Origin: Puffinus mauretanicus
Lineage: Eukaryota; Chordata; Aves; Procellariiformes; Procellariidae
Length of the DNA: 64,000 bases
Direction of reading: 5' to 3'
Assembly (NCBI GenBank): GCA_023333565.1
Contig: JAJKFH010004053.1
Span: 1,302,001-1,366,000, forward strand
The notes beneath the pieces were generated by a model. It searched no databases. It was not told where the DNA came from and worked only from the letters and a program-made list of their open reading frames with translations. This document shows positions 23,283 through 35,800 of this stretch, one piece after another. The translations under genes and the position numbers were made by a program. How positions within the stretch are numbered: position 1 is the stretch's first letter; each line of letters starts with the position of its first letter.

Positions 23283-26200
23283 TTATTTGTACACGCCATT
23301 TTTTAGCCTGTAAAATCCTTTCATTTCCAAGCATGTTGTTTCACTGCTTTGGATTAAAGCCTGCAGTATTGTTTTTTTCTGGACTCTGAGGATTTAGCAC
23401 TGTATTTGTTTCCGTTTACTCCCAAGCTGATATTTTAGTGGATGTGCACTTGTCCTGAACTCGCAGCTGTAGGAACAAGGGTCTCATATGGCACAATGGA
23501 GTGCTTCCACCTGTTTGTGTCTTTGATTTGTTTTTAAAATGTAAATTGTTGCTATGTTTAAAAGAGCTGTTCACTGCATCTTAGCAATTAAGGTTGTCAC
23601 CACTGTATACAAGTGCCAGAACAGTTCTTTTTAATATACAGTAAATGATGTCAGTGTCAGATATAATGGATGGTTATGGTGTACTTGTCAGTGGCATCCT
23701 TCTCATTTTAAGTCAAAGTGAAAATGAGAAGTAGTGAGGGAATAGTTGAAGAATATATTTTTCTTTCCTGTTGAGTAGCAGTTTTATTTTAAATGACTTA
23801 GCTGATTTTTTTTTAATTCACATTTTCACCTGAAACTGAAAGTATTTGTAAATTTTCCTGTTAGCCTTTGTGTCTAGTGATGCTTGTGGTCCAAACATGC
23901 AGTGCCTGTACAGCCCTTTGTGAGTATTCCTGCTACTGGGGAAACCCTGGAAAGAAATTTTGCTTAGAAGACACGATGCTCTCAGTCAGCGTGCAGCTCT
24001 TACTATCTCCCTTGAAGTGCTGTAGTGTTTTCCTTCATGTTTAGTCAGCTTCAATAGCTAAAGATAAATATGGGACCAGTACAGCTCTTGCTCAGTTAGG
24101 GTGGTTTATTTGAGATGGTAGTTTAAAAGGAGTATTTCTGCAGTCTATCAGGCACAGAGACTTCAGTGCTCCATGGCTGTCTGAGGGAAGCACGGAGGGC
24201 AGCCCCTTGCCCAGGCACCACAGCACATTGATGGGGCAGTTGGGAGATACAGCATGGTTCGTGGTGAAGCAGTTGATATGTGTATCGTAATGGCAACAAG
24301 ATTAAATTTGATCCAAATTTAATGCAAGCGTGAAGTGCTGCTCTCAGGAAACATAAGATTCACAAATGCATCATGGGGAATGACTAGCTATGCAGCTGGA
24401 ATAACAGGGTCTATTTGTTTGGACCTCAAGCTGAATGGAAGTCTGGCAATGTGATGCAGTTACAAAAAAGGCCAGTGTTGCTCTTCTGTGAAATGTGGGG
24501 AGGTAATTGGTCTACGCAACTAAATAAATGTCACTCAGGTCTCAGATGTACTGCTGTGTCTAGCTGTGGACACTGCACTTTAAGCAGTAGTTGAAGAAAG
24601 TATTTTGGATGGCAGGAACATTTATTAGAGATCTAGAAATACATCTATGGGGAAATGTTTTATTTTAAATTTAATTTTTAAAAGTGTTTAGTTGGGGACT
24701 GCAGTCAACATCTGTCATTGTATAAGGTATTGCTAGAAAAAGGGCAGGCTATCTTTGCAATCTTCCTCACTGAAGATTTTAAACATCAGATTAGAAAAAA
24801 CGTTTTCAGAGATGGTTTATATATGTATCCTTCATCAGAGCAAAAGAGTCAGCCAGATGTCTTAATATCCCTTCTATCATTTTGTTTGTCATCCTTTTGC
24901 AGAAAAATGCCGCCTCTTTACTTTTGTTGGGACTCTCTATTTTTTAAGGGGTTCCCAAGAAGAAAATATTTCCACCCTGTACGAAAAGTCTCCCTGTTAC
25001 CCGATAGCATTTTACTGAAACAGCTTTACCTGGTATTTATGCCTTTTTGCACAGAGACTGATGAGCTGCAGATTTAGCAGAAAGACATGAGAACATTCTT
25101 AAAACAAACTCCACTATTTTTCTTCAACAGAATGAGCAAAATGAGCAGCATATTAGGTCAGCTAAAAATAATGCTGCACTTCAGAGAACTTCCGTGGATG
25201 TTGGGAATGTGGATGTTGAGGACTTTCAATAACATGGTACTAGGGATATCTCTAATTACGTCTGAAGGAGAGGCAAAGCTTTGTTTTATATCATCCATTT
25301 TAACTATATTTGACAGTTGGGAGTAAGAGGAACACTAAAACAAAATGGGTTCGATTCGCCAAAGTATCCATTCTCTTCCTACTCATTATTCACCATTTCT
25401 TTGCCAAGTTGCTTCAAAATAGAAGGGATGACATCTGCATGAGTCTGAGAGAAGACACAAAAAAGCCAGCTTAAATCTCAGGTATTATTCCTGCAGAAAT
25501 TTGGTGCCTGTCACAGATAACTCAATTAAAAATACTGCATTGTTCACAGTGTGAATAGTTGTAGTAGAACTACTCTGTATTGCATTGTGGTTTTGAGCAT
25601 TATCTGAGATGAGAGGGAAAGCTCACAAACTAGTGCATACTATCTCAGCTAAAGAACAAGGCTGGTTTTTCTCCAGTGCTGCTTCATAAAGCAAAATATG
25701 GTGGGCAGCAATGAATTGTGTCAAAAAGGTAAAAGGAAAAATAATCACATTCTGTACTGCATCCAGACATCTTCGATTGCTTTGTGTCTGTCTTATTCAG
25801 GGCAATATATTCCTTTCTGCTACAAGGCATGGAAGAAATCAAACAAAGATACCAGCTCTATCCAGGTGATTAAGTTTGGGGAGGGAACAGAAGGCATTCA
25901 GTGTTCTGTTTTTCTTCTCAGGAATAGCAGAATTCCCTCTGTATAGCACGACAGTATTGGATCCTCCATTTGTTTTGTTTTGTTCTGCTGGGATGGGGCA
26001 GAAGGGGAAACAGAGGAGCCAAGGTAGCCAGGTGGAGGTAGCCAGGATGTGGAGAACTTTGCCAGTATTTTTGACAAGGAACATGTACAATTGTTTTCCT
26101 CCTTGTCTCTGACAAACTGTCAAGTTTCCCAGGCATGTGGACTTATGGATAGACCAGACAAACTATTTCCAGTTGACAAAACAGAAAAACATTTTCATAC

Positions 26201-27244
26201 AGGAATCACCATTATCATGAGGCAATTGATATTAAGATGCACTTTTCTGGAAGTATGCCGCTAAAGTCCTTGAAAAGTTCACTGCACAGTACAATGGTTT
26301 TGGTGCAAACTGATACCAAGACTCACAAAACTTCTATTTTTCAGTCTAGAGGATCACTATATATAACTTGGGTTTTTTTTTAATACATACATGTCATTTG
26401 TTGCAATTCAGCATAGTCTTTTTCACAATAGTCTTTTTCCAACAGAGTATCTTCAGGAAAGCTGAAATAGGAAGGCTTAAAGCACAAGTTGCAGTTGCCA
26501 ATTTACGAGAGCTTGGTTCCAAAGTAATCTGGGTGAAAAGGGATAAGAAATAGTTGGTGGTATTAGTTGTAGAGAGGTCTTGCTCTCCGCAGGTTGTCAC
26601 CTGGATGGTGCAATATCAGTATCATAAAAGAACCCTGTTCTTGCCCTCTCTCTGCTTCAAATCACTTACTTGAAGTGAGTCATTTGAAAAATTTAGAACT
26701 CTCAAAGAACACTTCCCTTCCCATCCAGTATGTTCTGAAGAAATGGATTAAGTTTTTTCACTAAACCTTGAGAGAAGTTGGCAAAAAAAATGGAAGGAAC
26801 TGGGCAGAGTTACAGGTAGGGGCATGGGTGCACAAGTTCGGGAGGCGATAGTGTGTCAAGAAAAAAAAGCTAAAAGCTGGTAAGAACAAGGGTGCAGAGT
26901 GCCTCTTCAATGTCCTTCTCTAGACTTGGACTCATGATTCAAGTCAATAACCCTTCCTTTCTGACAAGTAGCTGTGCAACCCATAAAGTCAAGCGCTTGC
27001 AAATTAGGAATGCTGGGTGTATAGTTGAACGGTACAGGATTAACTTAGCACCTTTGTGCATACACGTTATGATGCATCTGGTTAATTATATGCTTAAAGA
27101 GGCTCTCCCCCCTGCTTTCTACAAAAGATTTGCTAGCTCAGTGTATGATGAGGTGGATTTGCTTTAGGACTGTATATAGAGGGGGCAACTCACAGTGAGT
27201 GCAGTAGAGGACTCCAAAAGGGCTGTGTCTGCGACATGGCTAAT

Positions 27245-27350
27245 TGGGTTTCAGCTTTGCCTCTGCCCCAGAATTGCTCCATGATGCTGGGAAAATCATG
27301 TAGATACAGAACTTCTCAAGCGTAACTCCTCACTCTGTGTTGCTTATTTT
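27245..27350 (+). repeat. possible MIR-like SINE fragment
   Basis: The order 'cagctttgcctctgcc', 'ctgggaaaatcatgtag' and 'cctcactctgtgttgcttattttctgag' resembles a diverged MIR core (gctctgccactgac, gggcaagtcac, tctgtgcctcagtttc). This is a by-eye assignment only. Confidence 0.35.
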
Positions 27351-28047
27351 CTGAGGGCTTCACATCAGCAACTACAGGTTGATTTACTTAAGTTTGGAGT
27401 ACTTATAGCTGTAGCTGGGGCCAGTTTAATAGGAACTGTGGTCTGAAGGTGAAAAGTGCAATAAAACATGAAGTAATCTGAAAGATCAGGCATAGGCTTC
27501 TCAAATTTGCTTGCCCAAAAGGTGCTGACACTTTTGAGCATTCTTGTCTTAATCTTTGTGCTTCTGTTCTCAATGTGTCAGATACATGAAAGAAAATGTG
27601 CTCAGTCAGTTGTAAACAATGGAAGTAGACAACAATTTTTATTTGGTTATATATATGCCCTTAACTTAAAAGTATGTTTACCTGAAATATGTTTACATCT
27701 ATTGTATTATAATTAAATTAGTCTTTGCTGGTGACAGCAGAATAAAGTATTTTTAATGATGGCTTAATGAGAACAGGAATCTTGCTTGTGCATTGTTGGG
27801 GGGCTTGGGGGAGGTGCTTTTTTTTTTTTCCTTCAGGAATGTCGGAAACAAGGGGAAGAATATAATGGTATTACATAGGAGAGAGATCCCTGGGAAACAC
27901 TGAAGGACGCTGTGGACGGCAGAGGTCTAAGCATTGTTGTTAGACTCCAAAGCCAGGGAGGAGATGCATAATTGTCCAAAAGACAATGGAAACGCACAGA
28001 ATGGGAACACATCTGATGTAAATTACTGAGGCTTTTTGGGAGATTGC

Positions 28048-28239
28048 ATGACTGTCATGAACACTAGCCTCTTCGTATTGACTGTTGTCTGGTTTTGTTC
28101 GTTAGTGCTTTGCTCCCCGCTCCGCCAGCTTGCAGAGTGCTTGCAGAGTAAAGAAACTACGCAACTAACAAAAGATATTGGTTCAGTGAAAAGGCACTCT
28201 GTGTTTTGTTTAACCACCTTGAACAGCTATTTTGTATGA
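28048..28239 (+). other. small open frame with signal-peptide-like start (doubtful CDS)
   Basis: From the ATG at 28048 (or 28057) a 63- (60-) codon frame runs to TGA. Residues after the second Met form a hydrophobic stretch ending LVLCS, as in a signal peptide. The remainder is polar and includes a dibasic KR about 14 residues before the end and a further Cys. The architecture resembles a small secreted precursor. I recognise no family and see no promoter or splice evidence. A frame of this size is common by chance, so the call is doubtful. Confidence 0.12.
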
Positions 28240-28489
28240 ACAGCAATGGGTGAAATAGAGCAAAGAAAGCGTGGGCAAACCTTGGGTTCTCCCCCTGGTA
28301 AAACAAATGGAAATAGGTACTCATGTCTCTACTTAATTCTTTGAAAGCTCAATATTACACCTCTCGGGCACTGTGTTCATTTGTCTTTGCAGAGAGCAAG
28401 GACGAGCTGCATGCCAGGATTCTCCAAGTGAAGTGCTTTTCGTTGTTGACCAGTAGCAAAAGTCTGCAAAGAAATAATAGGCTAGTGCA

Positions 28490-28760
28490 TTTGTAATCAT
28501 ATATTTGATTTAGCTACATCTTGCTTATTTAAAATATTTATTAATTACATTTCAAATACTTCTTCTGACTTGCTAACTTGTTTTTAATTAAATCCTTGTT
28601 AAGTTGATTGACTTAATTGAAATAAATGCAACACCCTGATGAGAACTGGGTTATTTTGAATCTAGTTAACCTTCAAATGAAGTTTTTTTTCCTGCAGTGT
28701 AATTACAATTGAGATTAGCTTATTATGCACATAATGAGTGACCTTTCATCTTGTCCAAGG
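28490..28760. promoter_or_regulatory. candidate conserved non-coding element rich in homeodomain/POU motifs
   Basis: The block is dense in TTAATTA-type and TTAATTAAAT-type sites. It includes GTAATTA at 28699 and a perfect inverted repeat ATTATG-CA-CATAAT (28722-28735), which resembles a dimeric POU-factor site. Adjacent low-CpG, indel-poor-looking sequence has the texture of vertebrate developmental enhancers. This is an impression from motif content. No conservation data were available. Confidence 0.25.
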
Positions 28761-29474
28761 TAAATAAATATGCAGAGGTATTTGCTGCATGGCAGAAAGT
28801 ACACAAGTTTTAATATAAGACGCAAACTTACTGTTTGTTTTGTCTTTGGGGGCTCTCTCTTGTTCAGACGGACATGCTATTTTTATTTGTAAAGTTCTGA
28901 AAGACATGGGTCAGGAGAGAGGCCCCCGTGTCAGGTGCTAGGCAGAACCTCAAAAAGAATAAATGGATTCAGCTACTAAATCAGGCTTCATTTCTGACTG
29001 TATCTCGTGTTTCCTAGGCTGCCTCTGGATGTCCTTGTGCTACGTCTTGAATAAAAATGAAGCTTCAAAATTGTAGTTTCTCTCTCTTTCTCCTTCCATC
29101 AGGCTTGTCAATTCTCTTTAAAGAAGAAAGATGAAAAGCCCTAGTGATTGCTGTGTATAGGCCTCAAGTGCAGAATCATTCCCATCAAGGCTTCTCTTTG
29201 TTTTTCAAGGCCCCATTCATTGGGAATACTTCTGTTAATTGTATTGTTATATATCCTCATACTTCATTGAAATGCTGACATGGGATACAGTACTGCTGTG
29301 TTTTAATGAGTGTGATAATGACTTGAGGCATAGCATGCATGTAGAGGGAATAGCGATGAAAAATATAATTATACTTTAATTGACAGTATCTGTGTAATAG
29401 AAAGCATATAGGTAGCATCACAATCTAGCTGACATAGATAGCATCAAAATCTGAAGACTCCTGCCTTTATGTCA

Positions 29475-29600
29475 GCTTACCCTTCCTTAGTAAGTCATAA
29501 GTTGTGTTCCTGGACATGTCACACAATGGCTCTGTGCATTGTTTTTGTCAGCTATGAAATAGGGAATATGCATTCTTATTTACTGTTGCAAAGTAACTTC
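29475..29600 (+). repeat. MIR-like SINE fragment
   Basis: The sequence keeps the MIR core order with substitutions: 'TTCCTGGACATGTCACACAA', then 'TGGCTCTGTGCATTGTTTTT', then 'GTCAGCTATGAAATAGGGAA'. These correspond to the tract for 'ttgggcaagtcactta', 'cctctctgtgcctcagttt' and 'catctgtaaaatggggata'. It is old and has no function of its own. Confidence 0.5.
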
Positions 29601-32600
29601 ACTTTAAAGCTTCCATGTAAATATCATGGTACTATTTTTCCTGTGATATTAAATACTGAAAGTAGAGGCCATAGGAGTTTCCTTCACTGAGTTTTGTTAA
29701 TACCAGTATCATCGAGAGCTGTTTGTCATCAACATCTGAGGAAAGGACAGGCTGATGCTCTTCAGTTTGTAACTCCTTATAATCAGATCCCTTTGTTCCA
29801 CAAAAAAATCCTGCCTTAGTATTTTATGGTTTACAGAATAGTATCTGTTTAAATTCTGTAATGCCTCTTTTCAGTATGCCTGGAAGACCTTCATCAAAAT
29901 GCAGAATAATATCCTGCAATACATGCATTACTTTCTCAAGACTAATGGGACAGTTTAAAATTAACGATTGAATTGAGGCCTCCCTTAGAAGCAACTTCTG
30001 TGTTTTAAATTATGTAGCTATACCAGGCTTTTTCTTTGATAGGTTGGAGGCTTATTGGATCTTCCTGTTCAGAAACAGAATACTGTTTGTGCATATTTAA
30101 GGTTCAGAATACATTCATTTGTAATGGTAATGGAATACTGATTTAGGCCATATGCTGGGAAAGTGAGAAGTTTTCATTCATTTGATCCGGGTGCAGACTA
30201 TAGATGAGGGAAGGGAGATCAAACTGGATTCCATATAAAACATCCTTGCATGGGCTTTTCCTCAAATTCAAAAGCAAAAGCTGTAGGAGGTAATATTTTC
30301 CTTTTGTATTTTAGCAGCATAGTGATGGTCCCCCACACACTAGAATCCATTGCTATTGTCACCTGTCTGCTAATCAAGTTTTCAGTGTGAGCTGATATTG
30401 TTAAGATATCATTCAAAGTCAGATGAAAAAGATTTTGGGTGCTTAGCTTATGGAATGACTAAGTCCGTAAGTGTTAGTTTGTCTACAAGAAGGATTTAAT
30501 AATATAAAAGTCAAAACTGATGATTTCACAAAGCAAGAAATCATGCATTTTTTGCTTCAGTTGTCTGTGGCAAATATTTTCAATATTCTGACCCTGAGCC
30601 TCCCCAGTGAATGATCGATGTCTTCCTCTTTTACTTATCCCATTGTCTTACGGAGATTTTTTCAAATAAATTGTAAACAAGTAGTTAAAAGGGCAAAATA
30701 AAGACCTTTCTATTGTATATGTATAATATGCATCATGATTTTGTAAACCTAACAGTGATCCAAGTCACTAGTTATTCGTGTCCAGTAAGATACCAGTGCA
30801 GAATTCAGAATAGTAAATACAAATAAATACAAATCCTTAGGAACAGCAGAGAGTGCAGAGATGTCTGAAGAACCAGCTGAGGATGATGTGCTGCCCCACC
30901 TTGAGACGAACAGCTGTCATGAAAAAACTTCAAGGTCTGACTCTGAATTTGCTTAGCTCGGAGATTTCTTTGGGTTCATTAACTTTACGTTGACTCCAGG
31001 TTGTACACATTAAAGATGTTTTATGGAAATACGACAGAGTTGAGGCACCAGGAACCCAAGCACGTGTTAGAATCTGGCTCTGTCGGCTCAGACATGAACA
31101 CATTAGTGAAGTTCCTCAACTTAAATTTAATCCTTTAAGATACAGATGCCCTTAGTTAGAGATGCCATTAGATCTTTTTTTAACCAAATTAATCTTTTTC
31201 TGTTAGCCTTTACTACAGCCCTTGCTGTCTGAATGGGTTGGAGGAAACAGCTGGTAATTGAAATCTATAAACTGCTGCTAGTCAGGCAGATGGCAAAAGT
31301 AAGCTTACCACATGGATTGGCTACCTATATCTAGCTTATAAAGGTTAAAATATCCTGTTGTTTTCACCTCATGCTTGCCCCAGCCACCTCTTTTCTCCTC
31401 TGAGGTTTTGAATCTCTTTTCTTGTTGTTGTTTATTTAAAGATTTTCATCTCTTTTGGACGATGGAAAAGTTTGCAGTTGTGCAGGGGCTCTTGAGTACC
31501 ACTGTATAGTGCTCAGTCACCGGTAGTGATTGAAAATTATGGTCACTTGACTGCTCTTGGAAAGTCTGCCTTGTGACTTGGTTGGGGACCATCACAGTCA
31601 GCGCTAGGTAACACCTGCCCCAAGACTTTCAGGAGGCGTCTGTGCTACCCCTTGCCAGCATTTTTAGGGGAGGTCAGTACTAAGTGGTATGGCAATGGAA
31701 GGTTGCTTCTGGGTTAGGGATGAGATGATTTGAAAAAGCTCCTACTGCTTGTGGCTGGGCAGTAATTTGTTTTGAGGACCAATGTAGGATCTGAGTTTCT
31801 GTGGCTGTCAGTCTATGCTGTAAATTAATATTAACTATACTTTCAAAAGTCAATGGTACAATTTAATAAAATGCTTTTTATAATACTTTTTAATATTGTA
31901 AGTGTTAAGTGGTGGTAAATTGTATTGTTTAAAAAAAAAAGAAAAAATAGACTCTTCAAAACTAAAAGGTAAAGAAATGAAAAGGCCGAAGCTAGTATGA
32001 AATTTTGCATATTTTATGCCACTCCGCTCTCAGATGAATATATATGAGTACCGTTGTACCAATAGACATATATTATTATTTTAATTCCTCTGATGTAGGC
32101 AATCAATTAAAATATTATACCTGTCAGTTTGCCCTTGGTCTTTCTAAAGGGCTCTTATTTAAGTTTTCTTGCTCCTTAATAAGTTGGTTCTACTTGGTTG
32201 AAGCTTTGAAGAGATGAAATTTCTTTTCTCTGGCAAAGAATAAGATCAAAGTTACGCTAGCTTGAGGCGTTGATATTTTCTTAATTGGAGCAAGTTTTCT
32301 TCTCCTTCTTAGAAGTCTCACGTAGAAATTAAAGTACAGCTTTTTTTCCTATCCTGTGTTGTTCTTTCTCACCCAGATGATCAATTGCAAGCCTTATTTG
32401 TTTGCAAGGCTTTAGACCCTGTGGTTTTGGAATGTGGTCTCATCTTTTGCTTCTGTAAGATCTTCTATCAGGAGCCTCTGGGGAGGAAGCGGGGCTTCCT
32501 TTCTTTCCATCACAATGCTAGAAGTTGTGCTGTTGTGGTTTTCCTTCAGAAAAGGAAGTTTCTTCTACTTAGGTATATTAAGGTGGGGAATGTTGCTGGA

Positions 32601-32750
32601 GAATGTTATAATGTATTTTTCTGTTACATTTATTCTCACAAGAGTTAACCCACTCATAATTTATGTAGATTGTATTTCTAATAGGCTAAAAATTAACCTG
32701 TGATACTCCTGTTCTGTCAGAATGTTCTCTTTTTTTCTTTTTTTTTAACT

Positions 32751-32806
32751 CTAAGTTACTATATCTGCCAATATTTTTTATATCTAAGGTACGATATCTG
32801 CCAGTT
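32751..32806. repeat. 33-bp imperfect tandem duplication
   Basis: CTAAGTTACTATATCTGCCA from 32751 recurs as CTAAGGTACGATATCTGCCA from 32784, a period of 33 bp with a few substitutions. It is an older local duplication in T-rich DNA. Confidence 0.7.
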
Positions 32807-35800
32807 CATAGCCACAGGCAGAATGTGTATATTTGTTCTAAACTCACATCAAATTGAAAATGCTGTGATTTTGATACACTCGAAGTACTTTGATTAAAAG
32901 AGTCAATGCACAATACGGTTTGTCCACGGTTGCTTCTTTGATGAATGCTCTTGAAACACAGATTTGTGTTTTACCAAAGGCTGCTGTGGTCAGGCAGTGA
33001 CCTTTAAAACAAAGGGTAGGTTCTGCCCTAGAGTTTCGGTGTGGTATTGGGCAGCTGAATGAAAACTTCTATGTCTGAACTTTGCATTCTAAAAGGGGAG
33101 CCAGAGTCTTCATTATTCTCTCATTTGCTGAGAATGTGTAATCTTAATGACTAAGACTTACTTTCATGCAGTCTGTAATACAGTTGTCCTCCCTCTTAGC
33201 TGGAGTATTTAGGACAAAGAAGTTTTAATTTACAAAGTGCAAATAATACCTATTATGGTCTTGTCAAACATAGACCACTAGAAATGCTACCAAATCCTGA
33301 ACGCCTTACAGGATAGGGAAGAAACTATTTATCTCTGTTCCGAGGCAATACACTGTGCATACGTTTCCAATTGTATGGATGCCCGAGTTGCTTTAAGGAG
33401 GGAGGGGAGGAATCCCTATTTTAGTCACCTGTAGCTTATTTTATTCATTGTAGAGGTCGCTTAGTGACCTTTGTTGTGAACTTCATTTTCTATCTGTCTG
33501 TTAACATGGTGGCAATAAGGTGTCTGTTAAAAAGTTGATGATGCATTTTGCTGATGCTGACTTGGCTCCCTTTTCTCTAGAAGTACCCGAACAATCACTT
33601 TATCTTTGTTTTGTGGAGAAAAAAATGTCACTATCTGAACTGCATTATTCTGCATTGAACCTGCTTCGCCCGTTCAGTTTTATGCTCTTTGGGGGGAGAG
33701 GTCCTTCATTGCTCAGTACATTATCTATTGCTATGACACTCCATACAGAAATGAGAGGAGCTGCAACAGATCTATGTGTCCATTATTAAAAACATCCCTA
33801 TATTTCTGAGGAGCCTGGAATACTTCATTTGAGTGGGACTTACCAGTGATGCCAAGAGCTTAGAACAGTAAAGATCACAACAAATTACTTTGACATTTTA
33901 TCTAGACCCCATTAAGCATTCTTTTAGGTCAGCTTTTAAGCATATTTCTTTTTAGTTCCAAAAGGTAGTCATTAAACATTTAAATATTAGAATGTCTCGG
34001 GATCAAGGCTGGTACATAAAGCCACAGACAAAGATTTGTTGTTGGAGAGATTTGGATATATACAGGAGAGAAATAAACTTTTCCCCTGTCTTTCTTTCCA
34101 GTGTCTGATTTACTCTGTTTTCCTTGTGGCAACTTGAAGGTCCTTTTTTCCATTAACTTAAAGGACATGTATATGCAAGTCCCATTAATGTCAAAAGAAA
34201 TTACCTGTATCTCCCCTCCCTGTGAATAAGATACTCTTAGATGCTGCTGCCGTTGATAGCTTCTGTGAGCCAAGACCTGCTTGCAGGTAAAACTAAAGCA
34301 CACGCACAAGAAACTGAGGAAGGTTATCATGATAATCCACTTCTCAATGGATACTGTTAGGCAGAGGTGTGTGTGTGTGTCTTTGAAAGACGGAACTAAA
34401 ACATCTATGTTTGGTCATGTAAACCTAGCTAGGGTATAAGTACAATAAGGATCAATTCAGTATTGGCAGGAAAGTGGATTAGATTGTTTTTGGCTTTGGC
34501 TTGGTGAGGAAGTAAAGCACTGTTAGCAAAGCAGTCAGCAAATGCATGGATTTAAGTAGTTTTCCCTCAGAAATGGTAGGCAATAGCCTCAAAAGACTAT
34601 TATCACTAATTTCCATTAAAATGGAAAAAAATGAGGATTGAAGGATCTTACTGCTTATACTGATTTTTGTTTTTTAAAAATGCATCAGCTCGAATATAGC
34701 TGTGTGAAATTCTGGACCTAGTGAATCGATGACAAATTTCTAATTGATGAAATTCAACCCTTTTCTCACCCTCTTTTTTGTTCTCTGGTTTTCTGAAGTG
34801 AACATTTAAATCACCCAGTTACCTACACAGGTCACTCTTTCAAAGGAGAAACCCATTATTCAGAGCAAAAAATTGAATAAAACTGACACTGTCTTTACTG
34901 ACTTTGATATGAGCATGCTGCTTATGTGAGAAAAGTGCCAACCATTATATACAGAGGCCTTTTTGTTCAAGAATTTCTGAGCAGCTTAGGTATGTTTTGA
35001 AACCAAAGGTGATAGTTTATTAACACTGCGTGATCTCTGTCCTTCAGTCTACAGTTTGATCTCACAGTTGCACTTCTTTCATAATTCTGAATTATAATGA
35101 AACAAAATGAGGCCAAATTGTAATTTTTTTGTGGACCGCATGACAGTGTCTAGTGCAATTTGAGTGGGAAGAGAACTGAGAAAACCTCCAGGTGGGCAGT
35201 TACCATTGATCCAGCCATGGGTTCACTGGGGCTTGGGGGTTTTTTTGTTTGTTTCTGGATCGTGTTTTTTTAGGGACAATTCAAATAGTTCGAGCTTCCT
35301 AAATTTTTCACTAGGAAGTAAGTTTTGCAGATCTCAAATCATTCTTTTTTACTTCCTTCCTATAGCTCTTGCAGGTTTTTAGCTTTTTCTGTTTTGGAGC
35401 ACCGTGTTGGGCATGCTCTCTGGTAGGGGGGTTCCCAGGTGCTCTGCACGGGGAAGGTGCCATCTTACTGTGTCCGGATTCAAAACTGAGTCATCTTAGT
35501 GTCAAAATTACTATGTAGGAAAGTTAAATACAGTATCTAAAAAGCTAGCCAAAAATAAAGTAGAAGTTTCTTTTTTTTTCTTTTTTCAAGTCAAAGGTGT
35601 CAGGAACAAGTTAACACTGAACTTCTTTACGTTTCAAAATAAGCCTTAAATGCTAGCTCTTGTTTGTAGAAGGATATCAAATTAGATTTTCATTATCTCA
35701 GTGAATATAGAAGAAGTTTAGTATAGTGCATTTCTGAATATAGTATGGTCATTACAGCCGCTTCACCTTTTGTTCAGACTCTTCAGTGAGGATGTCGCTC

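Noticed and set aside
24718..25326. two consecutive plus-strand frames (119 and 79 codons)
   Set aside because: They are in similar AT-rich context and have no shared domain, no splice logic and no known homologue.
25340..25370. GGGTTCGATTCGCCA, like a tRNA T-arm
   Set aside because: No matching acceptor, D or anticodon arms are found upstream, so it is not a tRNA gene.
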